From positions 124,001 to 188,000 of the forward strand of contig CAVTYQ010000008.1 of assembly GCA_963739005.1 (NCBI GenBank): a stretch of DNA of 64,000 nt, in the 5' to 3' direction. The position numbers and the translations under genes were made by a program. Positions 53,836-63,250 of the stretch are shown here, in pieces. Under the pieces are notes generated by a model. That model was not told the origin of the DNA. It was given only the letters and a program-made list of their open reading frames with translations, and ran no database searches. The DNA is from DASWJZ01 sp963739005 (lineage in GTDB: Bacteria > Pseudomonadota > Alphaproteobacteria > Rhizobiales > Afifellaceae). Each line of letters begins with the position of its first letter. Positions within the stretch are counted from its first letter, which is position 1.

Positions 53836-55464
53836 ATGGCGGTGATGACGGGCGGCGAAGGATTGGTGGCAGGCCTCGTCGCGCACGGCATCGATACCGT
53901 CTTCGGCCTCCCCGGCGCTCAGACCTACGGTCTCTTCGACGCGCTTTACCGGGCGCCGTCGATCAAAGTCATCGGCGCGCGCCACGAACAGACCTGCGGC
54001 TACATGGCCTTCGGCTATGCGCGCTCCACCGGGCGTGCCTCCGCCTTCTCCGTCGTGCCGGGGCCGGGGATGCTGAACGCCGCGGCGGCGATGCTGACCG
54101 CGCAAGGCGGAAACGAGCCGGTGCTGCTCCTGACCGGCCAGGTGCCGACGGCGTTCCTCGATCGCGGGCGCGGCCATCTCCATGAGATGCGCGACCAGCT
54201 CGCCACCTTGCGAAGCATCGTGAAGTGGGCGGAACGGGTCGAAAGCCCGGCCATGAGCACGGCAATGGTGGCGCGCGCCTTCCAGGCGATGCTGTCGGAC
54301 CGGCGCGGCGTGGCGGCGCTCGAAATGCCGTGGGACATCTTCACGGCCCGCGCGGAAATCGCGGAGGGGGCTCCGCTCGACCCGCTGTCACCCCCGCCGG
54401 TCGATACCGATCAGGTCGAGCGCGCCGCGCGTCTGATCAAGACCGCGCGGCATCCGATGATCTTCGTCGGCAGCGGTGCGATCCATGCGCGCGAGGCAGT
54501 CCTGGCACTCGCCGAAGCGATCGATGCGCCTGTCGTCGCATTCCGCAGCGGACGTGGCATCGTGTCGAACGACCACGCGCTCGGCCTGACGATGGCGGCG
54601 GCCTACGAACTCTGGCCCACGACCGACCTCATGATCGGGATCGGAACGCGCCTTGAGCTTCCCGGCTGGCGCTGGCCCTATCGCCCGGCGGGGCTGAAGA
54701 GCATCCGGATCGACATCGATCCCGCCGAAATGCGCCGCTTTCCACCCGATGTCTCCGTCCTTGCGGACGCCGCGGACGCGACCGCCGCGCTCGTCGCAGC
54801 GGTCGATCGCGTGGGTTTCTCGCGCGTCGCGTCACGGCGCGAAGACATCCGTGAAGCGGCGGCGAAGGCGCAGGCGGCGATCCAGGCCGTCCAGCCGCAG
54901 ATGGCCTACCTCGACGTGCTGCGCGCGCTGCTGCCGCGCGACGGGTTCGTCACCGACGAGCTCACGCAGGTCGGATTCGCGTCGTGGTTCGGGTTTCCCG
55001 TCTACGAGCCGCGGACCTTCGTCAGCACCGGATTTCAGGGCTCGCTCGGCTTCGGGTTCCCGGCGGCGCTCGGCGTGAAGGTCGCCAATCCGGACAAGCC
55101 CGTCGTCGCGATCACCGGCGACGGCGGATTCATGTTCGCCGCGCAGGAACTCGCGACCGCGGTCCAGTATGGAATCGGCGTCGTCGTCCTCGTCTTCAAC
55201 AACGGCGCCTACGGGAACGTGCGGCGCGACCAGCAGCAGCGTTTCGACGGCCGCGTGATCGCAGCAGACCTCGTCAACCCCGACTTCGTGAAGTTCGCGG
55301 ACTCGTTCGGCGTCGTCGCGGAGCGGGTTTCGAACCCGGACGCCTTCAAGGGCGCGCTCGAGCGGGCTCTCCTCGACGGGGCCCCACGCCTGATCGAGAT
55401 CACCGTCACGGAGGAAGCGTCGCCCTGGCCGTTCATCCATCCCGTGAAGCCGGTCGGCGTCTAG
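53836..55464 (+). CDS. ThDP-dependent enzyme of the acetolactate synthase-like family
   Basis: 542 residues with the three-domain ThDP layout: N-terminal domain with cofactor Glu51 (ARHEQTCGYMAFGYAR), central domain, and C-terminal GDGGF...NN motif (ITGDGGFMFAAQELATAVQY then VFNNGAYG). It is not IlvB of a known synthase: it lacks a partner regulatory subunit gene and the FAD-region sequence is generic. Decarboxylase, carboligase or lyase activity is possible. It sits between murJ and trpS, normally neighbours in this order, and is 10 bases after murJ. Confidence 0.85.
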   Translation: MAVMTGGEGLVAGLVAHGIDTVFGLPGAQTYGLFDALYRAPSIKVIGARHEQTCGYMAFGYARSTGRASAFSVVPGPGMLNAAAAMLTAQGGNEPVLLLTGQVPTAFLDRGRGHLHEMRDQLATLRSIVKWAERVESPAMSTAMVARAFQAMLSDRRGVAALEMPWDIFTARAEIAEGAPLDPLSPPPVDTDQVERAARLIKTARHPMIFVGSGAIHAREAVLALAEAIDAPVVAFRSGRGIVSNDHALGLTMAAAYELWPTTDLMIGIGTRLELPGWRWPYRPAGLKSIRIDIDPAEMRRFPPDVSVLADAADATAALVAAVDRVGFSRVASRREDIREAAAKAQAAIQAVQPQMAYLDVLRALLPRDGFVTDELTQVGFASWFGFPVYEPRTFVSTGFQGSLGFGFPAALGVKVANPDKPVVAITGDGGFMFAAQELATAVQYGIGVVVLVFNNGAYGNVRRDQQQRFDGRVIAADLVNPDFVKFADSFGVVAERVSNPDAFKGALERALLDGAPRLIEITVTEEASPWPFIHPVKPVGV

Positions 55465-55538
55465 CCTCAGGCCACGCTTGCGTGGGGGCGCGGCTTTGGC
55501 GATAAGCGCGCCTCAACCCTCCTTGCCCGGCAGCGAGC

Positions 55539-56636
55539 ATGAAGAAATTCCCCGAACGCGTCTTCTCCGGCATGCAGCCGACGGCGGCGCTCCATCTCGG
55601 CAACTATCTCGGCGCGATGGTGAACTGGATCGCCATGCAGGAGACGCATGCGTGCATCTACTGCGTGGTCGACATGCACGCGATCACGATCTTCCAGGAT
55701 CCGAAGGAGCTGGTTCAGAACATCCGCGGCGTGACCGCCGCCTATCTCGCCTGCGGGCTCGATCCGAAGCGCTCGATCATCTTCAACCAGAGCCAGGTGC
55801 ACGAGCATGCCGAGCTTGCCTGGGTGTTCAACTGCGTGGCGCGGCTCGGCTGGCTGAACCGCATGACGCAGTTCAAGGAGAAGGCGGGCAAGGACCGCGA
55901 GAACGCTTCGGTCGGGCTCTACGCCTATCCGAACCTGATGGCGGCCGACATCCTTGTCTACAAGGGCACGCACGTGCCGGTCGGCGAGGACCAGAAGCAG
56001 CATCTGGAGCTCGCCCGCGACATCGCGCAGAAATTCAACAACGATTTCTCAGAATCGATCGCGGCGCACGGGCACGGCGACCAGTTCTTCCCGTTGCCGG
56101 AGCCGATGATCACCGGGCCGGCGACGCGCGTGATGAGCCTTCGCGACGGCACCAAGAAGATGTCGAAGTCGGAAGCCTCCGACATGTCGCGCATCAACCT
56201 GACCGACGACGCCGATCAGATCGCGCAGAAGATCAGGAAGGCGAAGACCGATCCGGAGGCCCTCCCCTCCGAGGCAAAGGGGCTCGCCGGCCGGCCGGAG
56301 GCGGAGAACCTCGTCGGCATCTATGCCGCGCTTTCGGGCGCGACGCGCGACAAGGTGCTGAAGGATTTCGGCGGGGCGCAGTTCTCCACCTTCAAGCCGG
56401 CGCTTGCCGAGCTTGCCGTCGCCAAGCTCGCGCCGATCGCTGGCGAGATGCGCCGACTGCTTGCCGATCCCGATCACATCGACGCGGTGCTTGCCGACGG
56501 CGCCGAGCGCGCGAGCGCCATCGCGGCGCCGAACATGCGACGACGTGAAAGATGTCGTCGGCCTCTTGAGGACGGCGCGATGAGATTCCCGGCACGCTTG
56601 CCGCGCCGGGGCGGCAATGGCAGCATGATCAGATGA
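55539..56636 (+). CDS. trpS: Tryptophanyl-tRNA synthetase, C-terminus frameshifted
   Basis: Charges tRNA-Trp. Class I signatures: HLGN (GMQPTAALHLGNYLG) and KMSKS (GTKKMSKSEASDMSR), with YPNLMAADILVYKGTHVPVGEDQ binding region. After AAPNMR (56538) the frame runs into basic sequence to 56636. Removing one base in 56538-56541 gives DVKDVVGLLRTAR and a stop at 56583, the expected family ending (347 aa). As read, the last ~33 residues are abnormal and overlap uspA by 4 bases. Catalytic parts are unaffected. Confidence 0.95.
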   Translation: MKKFPERVFSGMQPTAALHLGNYLGAMVNWIAMQETHACIYCVVDMHAITIFQDPKELVQNIRGVTAAYLACGLDPKRSIIFNQSQVHEHAELAWVFNCVARLGWLNRMTQFKEKAGKDRENASVGLYAYPNLMAADILVYKGTHVPVGEDQKQHLELARDIAQKFNNDFSESIAAHGHGDQFFPLPEPMITGPATRVMSLRDGTKKMSKSEASDMSRINLTDDADQIAQKIRKAKTDPEALPSEAKGLAGRPEAENLVGIYAALSGATRDKVLKDFGGAQFSTFKPALAELAVAKLAPIAGEMRRLLADPDHIDAVLADGAERASAIAAPNMRRRERCRRPLEDGAMRFPARLPRRGGNGSMIR

Positions 56637-57127
56637 TGCGGCCAAGGCGCGCCCGCGAAGAAGGGCACAGACGAAAGTTCCTCGTCGTCATCGACGACAC
56701 GCCGGAGTGCCTGATCGCGCTCTCGTTCGCGGCACGGCGCGCGGCGCATACGAGCGGCGCGGTGCTGCTACTCTCCGTCATCGAACCGGAAGGGCCACAA
56801 GGCTTTGCCGGGGTGGAAGACATCATGCGCGAGGAGGCGCGTGCGCAGGCGCAGCAGACGCTCGCCAAGTTCGCCGCGCGGGCGCGCGACGTCTCCAACC
56901 TCGACCCGGAGATGGTGATCCGCGAGGGGAAGCGCGCGGACGAGATCCTCGACCTGATCGAGAACGACGAGGACGTCGCCGTCCTGGTGCTCGCCGCCGG
57001 CGCGAGCTCGGAGGGACCGGGACCGCTCGTCACTGCGATCGCCGGGCGCGGCTCCGGCACCTTCCCGGTGCCGATCACCATCGTGCCGGGGACGCTGACG
57101 GAAGAGCAGCTCGACGCGATCGCCTGA
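56633..57127 (+). CDS. Universal stress protein (UspA family)
   Basis: 164 residues with the USP fold: FLVVIDDTPECLIALSFAARRA at the first strand, VLLLSVIEPEG, and VAVLVLAAGASSEGPGPLVTAIAGRGSGTFPVPITIVPG, although the usual ATP-binding Gx2Gx9GS pattern is only loosely matched. Such proteins are induced in stress and may bind ATP. It follows trpS as in related genomes. A second Met codon (56636) is an equal start. Confidence 0.85.
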   Translation: MMRPRRAREEGHRRKFLVVIDDTPECLIALSFAARRAAHTSGAVLLLSVIEPEGPQGFAGVEDIMREEARAQAQQTLAKFAARARDVSNLDPEMVIREGKRADEILDLIENDEDVAVLVLAAGASSEGPGPLVTAIAGRGSGTFPVPITIVPGTLTEEQLDAIA

Positions 57128-57358
57128 GGGCGGCGGCAGGCGCTCGAGCGGCGGGGCGCACTAAGTGCTTGAATGACTTATGTTCCGGTTCTGTCTTGCA
57201 GAACGAAATGCAGCACGACGGTTGGAAACAAAGGGCCAACATGGCGTAAGCCACTGAGGCCGCTCGCTTTTCTTATGGCGAGAGGATGACAATCCACAGT
57301 TTATCCAAGAATATCAATGGCCTAGCGGCAAGGCCGCCGGCGCGCTCGGACGCCGGGT

Positions 57359-59764
57359 TCAGCTCCGGAGCGCGCCGCCGGTGGCGCTCGCCACAGCCGC
57401 AACGATTGCGCCCGAGACCTGCTCGATCTCCTCCTCGGTGAGCGTGCGCTCGCGCGGCTGCAGGGTTACCTCGATCGCCACCGATTTCCGCCCCGCGCCG
57501 ATCGCCTCCCCGGCGAAGACGTCGAAGACGGAGACGCTTTCGACCAGCGCCTTGTCGGCGCCCTTGGCGGCGCGGACGATCTTCTCGGCCGGGACGTCGC
57601 TGGCGACCACGAAGGCGAAGTCGCGTGTCACCGCCTGGAACTGCGGCGCGTCGAGGGCCGGGCGCGTGGTGCGCGCGCTCTTCGGCAACGGCACGGCGTT
57701 CAAATCGACCTCGAAGGCGACGAGCGGGCCGGCAACGTCCATCGCTTGAAGCACGCGTGGATGCACCTCGCCGAAGATTGCGAGCCGGTTCTTCGGCCCG
57801 AGCATGAACGCGCCGACACGGCCGGGATGATACCAAGCGGGGCCTTCCGCGACGGTCTGCAGCTTTTCGACCGGCGCGCCGATCGCGGTAAGCACCGCCT
57901 CCGCGTCGGCCTTAGCATCGAAGACATCGACGGCGCGGCGCGGCGCCGCCCAATGGCGCGGCCCGCTTGTGCCGCGGCGGATGCCGGAAGCGTGCATCCG
58001 CTCGTCGGCGGGGCGGTCGCCGCCGTAAATCTGCCCGACCTCGAAGAGCGCGAGGTCGGAAGAACCGCGCGCGACGTTGCGGCCGGCGGCGGCGATCAGG
58101 TTCGGCAGCAGCGAGGGCCGCATGTCGGAGAGCTCCGACGAGATCGGGTTGGCGAGCGACAATTCCGCCGCGCCGCCACCGAAGAGCTCGGCGGACGCCT
58201 TGGGCAGGAACGACCAGGTCATCGCCTCGTTCAGCCCGCGCACGGCGAGCGCGCGCGCCGCGGTGAAGCGCCGCCGCTGCGCGATCGTGACGTGCCGCCC
58301 GGTTACGGTCTCAAGCCGCGGGAGGCTCACGTGCGCAACGTTGTCGAGGCCGTAGATGCGCACGACCTCCTCGACGAGATCGGCCTCGCCGTTGATGTCG
58401 GGCCGCCAGGAGGGAACGTCGGCGACGACCGCGTGGCCGGCGCCGGCAACGGCGAAGCCGAGCGCCTCCAATATCTCCACCTGCTCCTTCGCGGAGATAT
58501 CGACGCCGGCAAGCGTCTTCACGCGGTCGAGCCGGTAGGTCACCGAAAACCGGCGGATGGGCGGCGCGCCGGCAATCACCAGATCCGAGGCCTCGCCGCC
58601 GCAAAGCTCCAGCATCATGTCGGACGCGATCTCGGCGCCCGGCTCGACGAAGGCGGGATCGACGCCGCGCTCGAAGCGGAAGCGCGCGTCGGAGACGATG
58701 CCGAGCTTGCGGCCCGTCGCCGCCGTGCGGATCGGGTCGAAATAAGCGGCCTCGAGGAAGACGTTCTTCGTCTCCGGGCCGCAGCCGGTCGCCTCGCCGC
58801 CGATGATGCCGGCAATCCCTTCCGGACCGGAATCGTCGGCGATCACCGTCATCTCGCTGTCGAGCGCGTAGGTCTTGCCGTCGAGCGCCTCAATGGTCTC
58901 GCCGTCGCGCGCGAGACGCGCGTGGATCGCGCCTTTCACCTTGTCAGCGTCGAAGACGTGGAGCGGACGGCCGTAGGTCATGGTGATGTAGTTGGTGATG
59001 TCGACGAGCACCGAGATCGGGCGAAGTCCGATGGCGCGAAGCCGCCGCTGCATCCAGGCGGGCGACGGCCCGTTCTTCACGCCGCGGAAATAGCGCCCGA
59101 CGAAGAGCGGGCAGGGTTTGTTGTCAGGGTCGTCGAAACGGAGCTCGACGGCGATGGGGCTCCGGAAGCCGCCGACGACCCCGGCAAGCTCCAGAGGCTT
59201 CAGCTGGCCGATCCCCTGCGCCGCGAGATCGCGGGCGATGCCGTAGACGCCGAGCGCGTCCGGCCGGTTCGGCGTGACGGCGACGTCGAACACCGGGTCG
59301 TCGAGCCCGACCCATGCGGCGTAGGAAGCGCCGACCGGGGCGTCGGCGGGAAGGTCGACGATGCCTTCGTGCTCGTCGGAGACGCCGAGCTCGCGCTCCG
59401 ACAGGAGCATGCCGTTCGAGGCCTGCCCGCGAATGTTGCCAGCCTTCAGGTCGATGCCGGTGCCGGGGATGTGCGTGCCGGCGGGGGCGAAGACGCCCTT
59501 CATGCCGGTGCGGGCGTTCGGCGCGCCGCAGACGACCTGGATCGGCGTTCCCGTGCCGGGGTCAACCAGGCAGACGCGAAGCCGGTCGGCGTTCGGGTGC
59601 TGCCGTGCCTCCACGACGCTGGCGATGACGAAAGGCTTCAGCGTTTCCGCCGGATTGGAGCGCGACTCGACCTCAAGCCCGATATTGGTCAGCGCCTCGG
59701 CGATCGCCTCGGCCGAAACCTCGGTGTCGAGATAGTCCTTCAGCCAGGAAAGAGTGAATTTCAT
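57359..59764 (-). CDS. pheT: Phenylalanyl-tRNA synthetase beta chain
   Basis: Pairs with PheS to form the alpha2-beta2 synthetase; the beta chain holds the editing site and binds tRNA. 801 residues: MKFTLSWLKDYLDTEVSAEA start, OB-type tRNA-binding domain (VVCGAPNARTGMKGVFAPAGT), B3/B4 editing domain (DITNYITMTYGRPLHVFDADK), B5 and the C-terminal anticodon-binding FDX-ACB domain (RDFAFVVASDVPAEKI). ATG 59764 is the family start; the open frame upstream to 60244 is not conserved. pheS is 2.3 kb away, separated by two inserted genes. Confidence 0.97.
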   Translation of the reverse strand: MKFTLSWLKDYLDTEVSAEAIAEALTNIGLEVESRSNPAETLKPFVIASVVEARQHPNADRLRVCLVDPGTGTPIQVVCGAPNARTGMKGVFAPAGTHIPGTGIDLKAGNIRGQASNGMLLSERELGVSDEHEGIVDLPADAPVGASYAAWVGLDDPVFDVAVTPNRPDALGVYGIARDLAAQGIGQLKPLELAGVVGGFRSPIAVELRFDDPDNKPCPLFVGRYFRGVKNGPSPAWMQRRLRAIGLRPISVLVDITNYITMTYGRPLHVFDADKVKGAIHARLARDGETIEALDGKTYALDSEMTVIADDSGPEGIAGIIGGEATGCGPETKNVFLEAAYFDPIRTAATGRKLGIVSDARFRFERGVDPAFVEPGAEIASDMMLELCGGEASDLVIAGAPPIRRFSVTYRLDRVKTLAGVDISAKEQVEILEALGFAVAGAGHAVVADVPSWRPDINGEADLVEEVVRIYGLDNVAHVSLPRLETVTGRHVTIAQRRRFTAARALAVRGLNEAMTWSFLPKASAELFGGGAAELSLANPISSELSDMRPSLLPNLIAAAGRNVARGSSDLALFEVGQIYGGDRPADERMHASGIRRGTSGPRHWAAPRRAVDVFDAKADAEAVLTAIGAPVEKLQTVAEGPAWYHPGRVGAFMLGPKNRLAIFGEVHPRVLQAMDVAGPLVAFEVDLNAVPLPKSARTTRPALDAPQFQAVTRDFAFVVASDVPAEKIVRAAKGADKALVESVSVFDVFAGEAIGAGRKSVAIEVTLQPRERTLTEEEIEQVSGAIVAAVASATGGALRS

Positions 59765-60016
59765 AGGGGGCGTGTGGGAATTTAGATGCGGCCGGGGCTT
59801 TAGCGGAGAAAACCCGGATCGCAAAGGCCACCCCTCAAACGATGCCCGCGTGGAACCGCAATTCGGCCGCGGAAAAGACCCCGCCACGAAACGCTTTCGC
59901 GGGGCTGACGAAACGTCGGCGAAACACGGCGGGGCTACTTGAAACGCTTCGCCCGGGTGTCGGCCGGCGCGAAGCCCCAGGTTTTTGCACCCGCAAGCGC
60001 AAGGAAGGAGAAAGCC

Positions 60017-60256
60017 GTGAGTAGCGTCGCGCTGTCGCGCAATCCGAGGATCATCGCCGTATTTTCCGCGGTCATGGCGCTCGGCCGTCCGATCCGTGGC
60101 TTCATCGCGAAGCGCGCACGGATGGGCAGGGATGCGCGCACGCTGCAGATGCTCCCGGACGATGTCCTTGCCGACATCGGCCTCGAGAAGATGGATGTCC
60201 TGACCGGAACGAACGGCAATCGCGACATCTGGGTCATCCTGCATCGCTACTACTGA
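60017..60256 (+). CDS. DUF1127 small protein
   Basis: 79 residues. The C-terminal DARTLQMLPDDVLADIGLEKMDV is the DUF1127 signature, preceded by a basic amphipathic helix. DUF1127 proteins in alphaproteobacteria affect RNA turnover and phosphate or carbon metabolism and are often post-transcriptionally regulated. GTG 60017 is chosen because GGAG lies 7 bases upstream; an ATG 26 codons earlier has none. It is inserted between pheT and pheS on the opposite strand. Confidence 0.85.
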   Translation: MSSVALSRNPRIIAVFSAVMALGRPIRGFIAKRARMGRDARTLQMLPDDVLADIGLEKMDVLTGTNGNRDIWVILHRYY

Positions 60257-60403
60257 TCAAGATCGCGCGTCGTCCTCGACGGCGCGCGATGCCGTGTTCG
60301 CGAACCTGGGCCGGCGAAACCTTTCGGAAAGCTCGGCGCCAGATAAGGCTTCACAGCGAAGACTCTTTGCCGCTGGGTGCGGCAGATCATTGGAGGCTTT
60401 TCC

Positions 60404-61873
60404 ATGCGACGCGCCATCCTTGCCGGTCTTTGCATCCTCGCCGGCGCGAGCCAGGGGCTAGCGGCCGAAGCGACGAGCGAGGAGGCGCAGCGTCTCGTCG
60501 ATGTGTTCCACAAATATCTGGGCACGCCGCGCGCCGGCGAGGCTGACTTCGTTCGCGCGGAACCGCAGGGCGAAGTCTACAGGCTGTCGATCTCCTTGAG
60601 TCAGCTTGCGCGGCCGTTCGAATCTTTCGGCGTCAGCATCGATGCGGCCGAGGTCTCGTTCGTCGTCCGCCCGCTCCCCGACGGTACGTGGCAGGTCAGC
60701 GATATGATCATGCCGAGCCCGCTGACGATGCACACGGGAGAGGCGCAGACAACGACCCGGTGGGACGGAGTCCACTTCGACGGCATCTACGATCCGGCGC
60801 TCGCAGGGTTCACTCGTTTCGACGAGACGATCGGCGCTTCCGACAGTGAGACAACTGGACCAAACGCGGAAGGCGCGGCGCATTCCGGAGAGCAGACAAT
60901 TCGGGGCTCCGCCTCCGCGGCCGATGCCGGCGGCGTCAACTTCACGATGCAGCAGACCCTGCAGAGTTTCTTGACGCGCCAGTCGGTGACACCGCCCGCC
61001 ACGGACCAGGCATCGCCGCTGCCGCCGTCGTTCGAGCTGTCGTACGGCATCGATTCCGGCACCGCCGACTGGACGGCGGATGCGCTGCAAGTGCCAAAGC
61101 TGCTCGACCTTTGGTCCTACGCCGTCGCGCACGCGAGCGAGGACCCGCAGGCGCTCGACAACGCGGAGATCAAGAACCGTCTTTTGGACCTGTTGCCCCT
61201 CTACCACCACATGGAAGAAAGCGCGGCGCTCAAGGGATTGCGCGTGGAGACGCCGTTCGGCACGTTCGGCGTGTCGGATTTGAGCGGCGGCGCTGCCTTC
61301 ACGGGCTTCGCGACGAACGGCGCGATGCAGTTCTCGTTGAAGCTTTCCGGGCTGTCCTATCCCCAGGAAGAAACGCCACCGTGGGTGCAGCAATTGGCGC
61401 CGAGCGAGCTTGAGCTCGCCTTCGATCTTTCCGGCTTCGACCTCGACGCCCCGGCCCGGCAGCTCATCGAGCAACTCGACCTCAACCGCAAGCCGGTAGT
61501 CGAGCAGGCGGACATGGTTGCAGCGGCGGCGCTGGCGATGCCGGAAGGCGGAGTCAAGTTCACGCTCAAGCCGGGGCACGTCAGCGGCTCGCTCATCGGC
61601 GTCACCTTCAGCGGCGAACTGACGTTGACGATGTCAGGTCCGATCGGCTCGATCGACGTGACGGCTACGGGCCTCGACACTGCGGTCGCATCGTTGACGA
61701 AGCACAGCGACGATCCGGCCGCAGGCAAGGCGCTCGCCTTGCTGACCCTTGTCCAGGCGTTCGGACAACAGACCGGCGACGGCGCCACGCACTATTCGAT
61801 CGAAGCGAAGGAAGACGGCTCGATCGCCGTGAACGGCCAGCCACTGAAGCCGCCCTCGGGCCAGCCGCTCTGA
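60404..61873 (+). CDS. Exported protein of unknown function, 489 aa
   Basis: Signal peptide MRRAILAGLCILAGASQGLA (cleaved near LAA), then a long acidic, beta-rich region without membrane helices or Cys. The two halves look alike in plan: each mixes amphipathic strands with a motif such as LARPFESFGVSIDAAEVSF or LSELELAFDLSGFDLDAPARQL-type. I recognise no family. GGAGG is 7 bases before ATG 60404. It is convergent with the small lipoprotein gene after pheS. Periplasmic location is the only firm inference. Confidence 0.65.
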   Translation: MRRAILAGLCILAGASQGLAAEATSEEAQRLVDVFHKYLGTPRAGEADFVRAEPQGEVYRLSISLSQLARPFESFGVSIDAAEVSFVVRPLPDGTWQVSDMIMPSPLTMHTGEAQTTTRWDGVHFDGIYDPALAGFTRFDETIGASDSETTGPNAEGAAHSGEQTIRGSASAADAGGVNFTMQQTLQSFLTRQSVTPPATDQASPLPPSFELSYGIDSGTADWTADALQVPKLLDLWSYAVAHASEDPQALDNAEIKNRLLDLLPLYHHMEESAALKGLRVETPFGTFGVSDLSGGAAFTGFATNGAMQFSLKLSGLSYPQEETPPWVQQLAPSELELAFDLSGFDLDAPARQLIEQLDLNRKPVVEQADMVAAAALAMPEGGVKFTLKPGHVSGSLIGVTFSGELTLTMSGPIGSIDVTATGLDTAVASLTKHSDDPAAGKALALLTLVQAFGQQTGDGATHYSIEAKEDGSIAVNGQPLKPPSGQPL

Positions 61874-61885
61874 GCGTCTCGCGCG

Positions 61886-62047
61886 CTATCGCGTGACGCC
61901 GACATCCGCGCTGACGGATCCACCCGTCCTCACGCTCCATCCGCCGACCGTCGTCGCATTCGCGTCCGCGCCAGGCGGCGGCATGCTTTGGCAGGCGGCG
62001 AGAGCGGTGGACAAGAGCAGCAGGCCGATCGCCACCCCGCGCCTCAC
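61886..62047 (-). CDS. Small lipoprotein (53 aa) overlapping the pheS stop
   Basis: GTG 62047 overlaps the pheS TGA (GTGA). It encodes a lipoprotein signal VRRGVAIGLLLLSTALAAC with lipobox LAAC (Cys19), then QSMPPPGADANATTVGGWSV and a tail ending SADVGVTR. The mature peptide is about 35 residues, Gly/Val-rich. I know no family. The lipobox is clear and translational coupling is the natural start. Confidence 0.6.
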   Translation of the reverse strand: MRRGVAIGLLLLSTALAACQSMPPPGADANATTVGGWSVRTGGSVSADVGVTR

Positions 62048-63123
62048 TGGCTGAGCCCCTCCGCGAGACTCGGCACGGCGAGCGCCGAGAAGCCGTAATG
62101 GCGGAGCCAGCGAAGGTCGGCCTCGAAGAAGGCACGGAGATCCGGGATGCCGTATTTCAGCATGGCGATGCGGTCGATCCCCATGCCGAAGGCGAAGCCC
62201 TGCACCTTGTCCGGGTCGAGCCCGCCGGCGCGGATGACGTTCGGGTGCACCATGCCGGAGCCGAGAATTTCCAGCCAATCGTCGCCGGCGCCGATCTTCA
62301 GTTCGCCACCCTCCCACGAGCAGCCGATGTCCACTTCCATCGACGGCTCGGTGAAGGGAAAGTGCGAGGGGCGGAAGCGCATCTTCACCTGATCGATCTC
62401 GAAGAAGGCCTTGCAGAAGGCTTCGAGCGTGCCCTTCAGGTGCCCAAGGTGCGTTTCCTCGTCGATGACGAGCCCCTCCACCTGATGGAACATCGGCGTG
62501 TGCGTCTGGTCGGAATCGGAGCGGAAGGTGCGGCCGGGCGCGATCACGCGGATCGGCGGCTTCGTCGTCTCCATGGTCCTGATCTGCACCGGCGAGGTGT
62601 GCGTGCGAAGCACCATGCGTTCGTTCGAGCCGGGGCGCGGATTGAAATAGAAAGTGTCGTGCTCCTGCCGCGCGGGATGCTCGTCGGGAATGTTGAGCGC
62701 GCCGAAATTGTACCAGTCGGTCTCGATATGCGGCCCCTCGGCGACGGAGAAACCCATGTCGCCGAAGATCTGGATCACCTCCTGCCAGACCTGCGTCACC
62801 GGATGGATGGTGCCGCGCGCCTCCGGGCGGGAGGAGAGCGTCACATCGACGGTCTCGGTCTTGAGCCGCGCGTCGAGGCTGATCTCACGAAGTTCAACGA
62901 AGCGCGCTTCGATTGACGCCGTCACATTATCTTTGAGCTTGTTCAGCTCAGCGCCGGCAATCTTGCGCTCTTCCGGCGCCATCTTGCCGAGACCCTTCAG
63001 GCGTTCGGAGATCGCGCCCTTCTTGCCGAGCGCGGCGACGCGGACGTCCTCAAGCGCGCGCTCGTCCGCCGCCGCGGCGATCGACGCAGTGATTTCCGAT
63101 TCAAGGGTGGCGAGGTCGGACAT
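62044..63123 (-). CDS. pheS: Phenylalanyl-tRNA synthetase alpha chain
   Basis: Catalytic chain of the class II synthetase. 359 residues: N-terminal coiled coil (1-90), motif 1 (GTIHPVTQVWQEVIQIFGDMGF), motif 2 (APGRTFRSDSDQTHTPMFHQVEG) and motif 3 (GFAFGMGIDRIAMLKYGIPDLR). It lies downstream of rplT across a repeat-containing gap (63124-63284); pheT is further on, so the usual pheST adjacency is broken by inserted genes. Confidence 0.97.
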   Translation of the reverse strand: MSDLATLESEITASIAAAADERALEDVRVAALGKKGAISERLKGLGKMAPEERKIAGAELNKLKDNVTASIEARFVELREISLDARLKTETVDVTLSSRPEARGTIHPVTQVWQEVIQIFGDMGFSVAEGPHIETDWYNFGALNIPDEHPARQEHDTFYFNPRPGSNERMVLRTHTSPVQIRTMETTKPPIRVIAPGRTFRSDSDQTHTPMFHQVEGLVIDEETHLGHLKGTLEAFCKAFFEIDQVKMRFRPSHFPFTEPSMEVDIGCSWEGGELKIGAGDDWLEILGSGMVHPNVIRAGGLDPDKVQGFAFGMGIDRIAMLKYGIPDLRAFFEADLRWLRHYGFSALAVPSLAEGLSQ

Positions 63124-63250
63124 GGCGTTCGTCTAGCACCAAACCTTCCCATGGGGAGAAGGTGGCTGCGAAGCAGCCGGATGAGGAGATGCGGCGTGGG
63201 CGCTGAATCCGCGGCGACGCCGCAACCCCTCACCCGCCCGCTTCGCGAGC

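Noticed and set aside
57746..59785. 679-aa open frame antisense to pheT
   Set aside because: PheT motifs fill the opposite strand; the antisense frame has no recognisable motif.
59765..60244. N-terminal extension of PheT
   Set aside because: PheT has a conserved start at MKFTLSWLKDYL; the extension overlaps the DUF1127 gene on the other strand.
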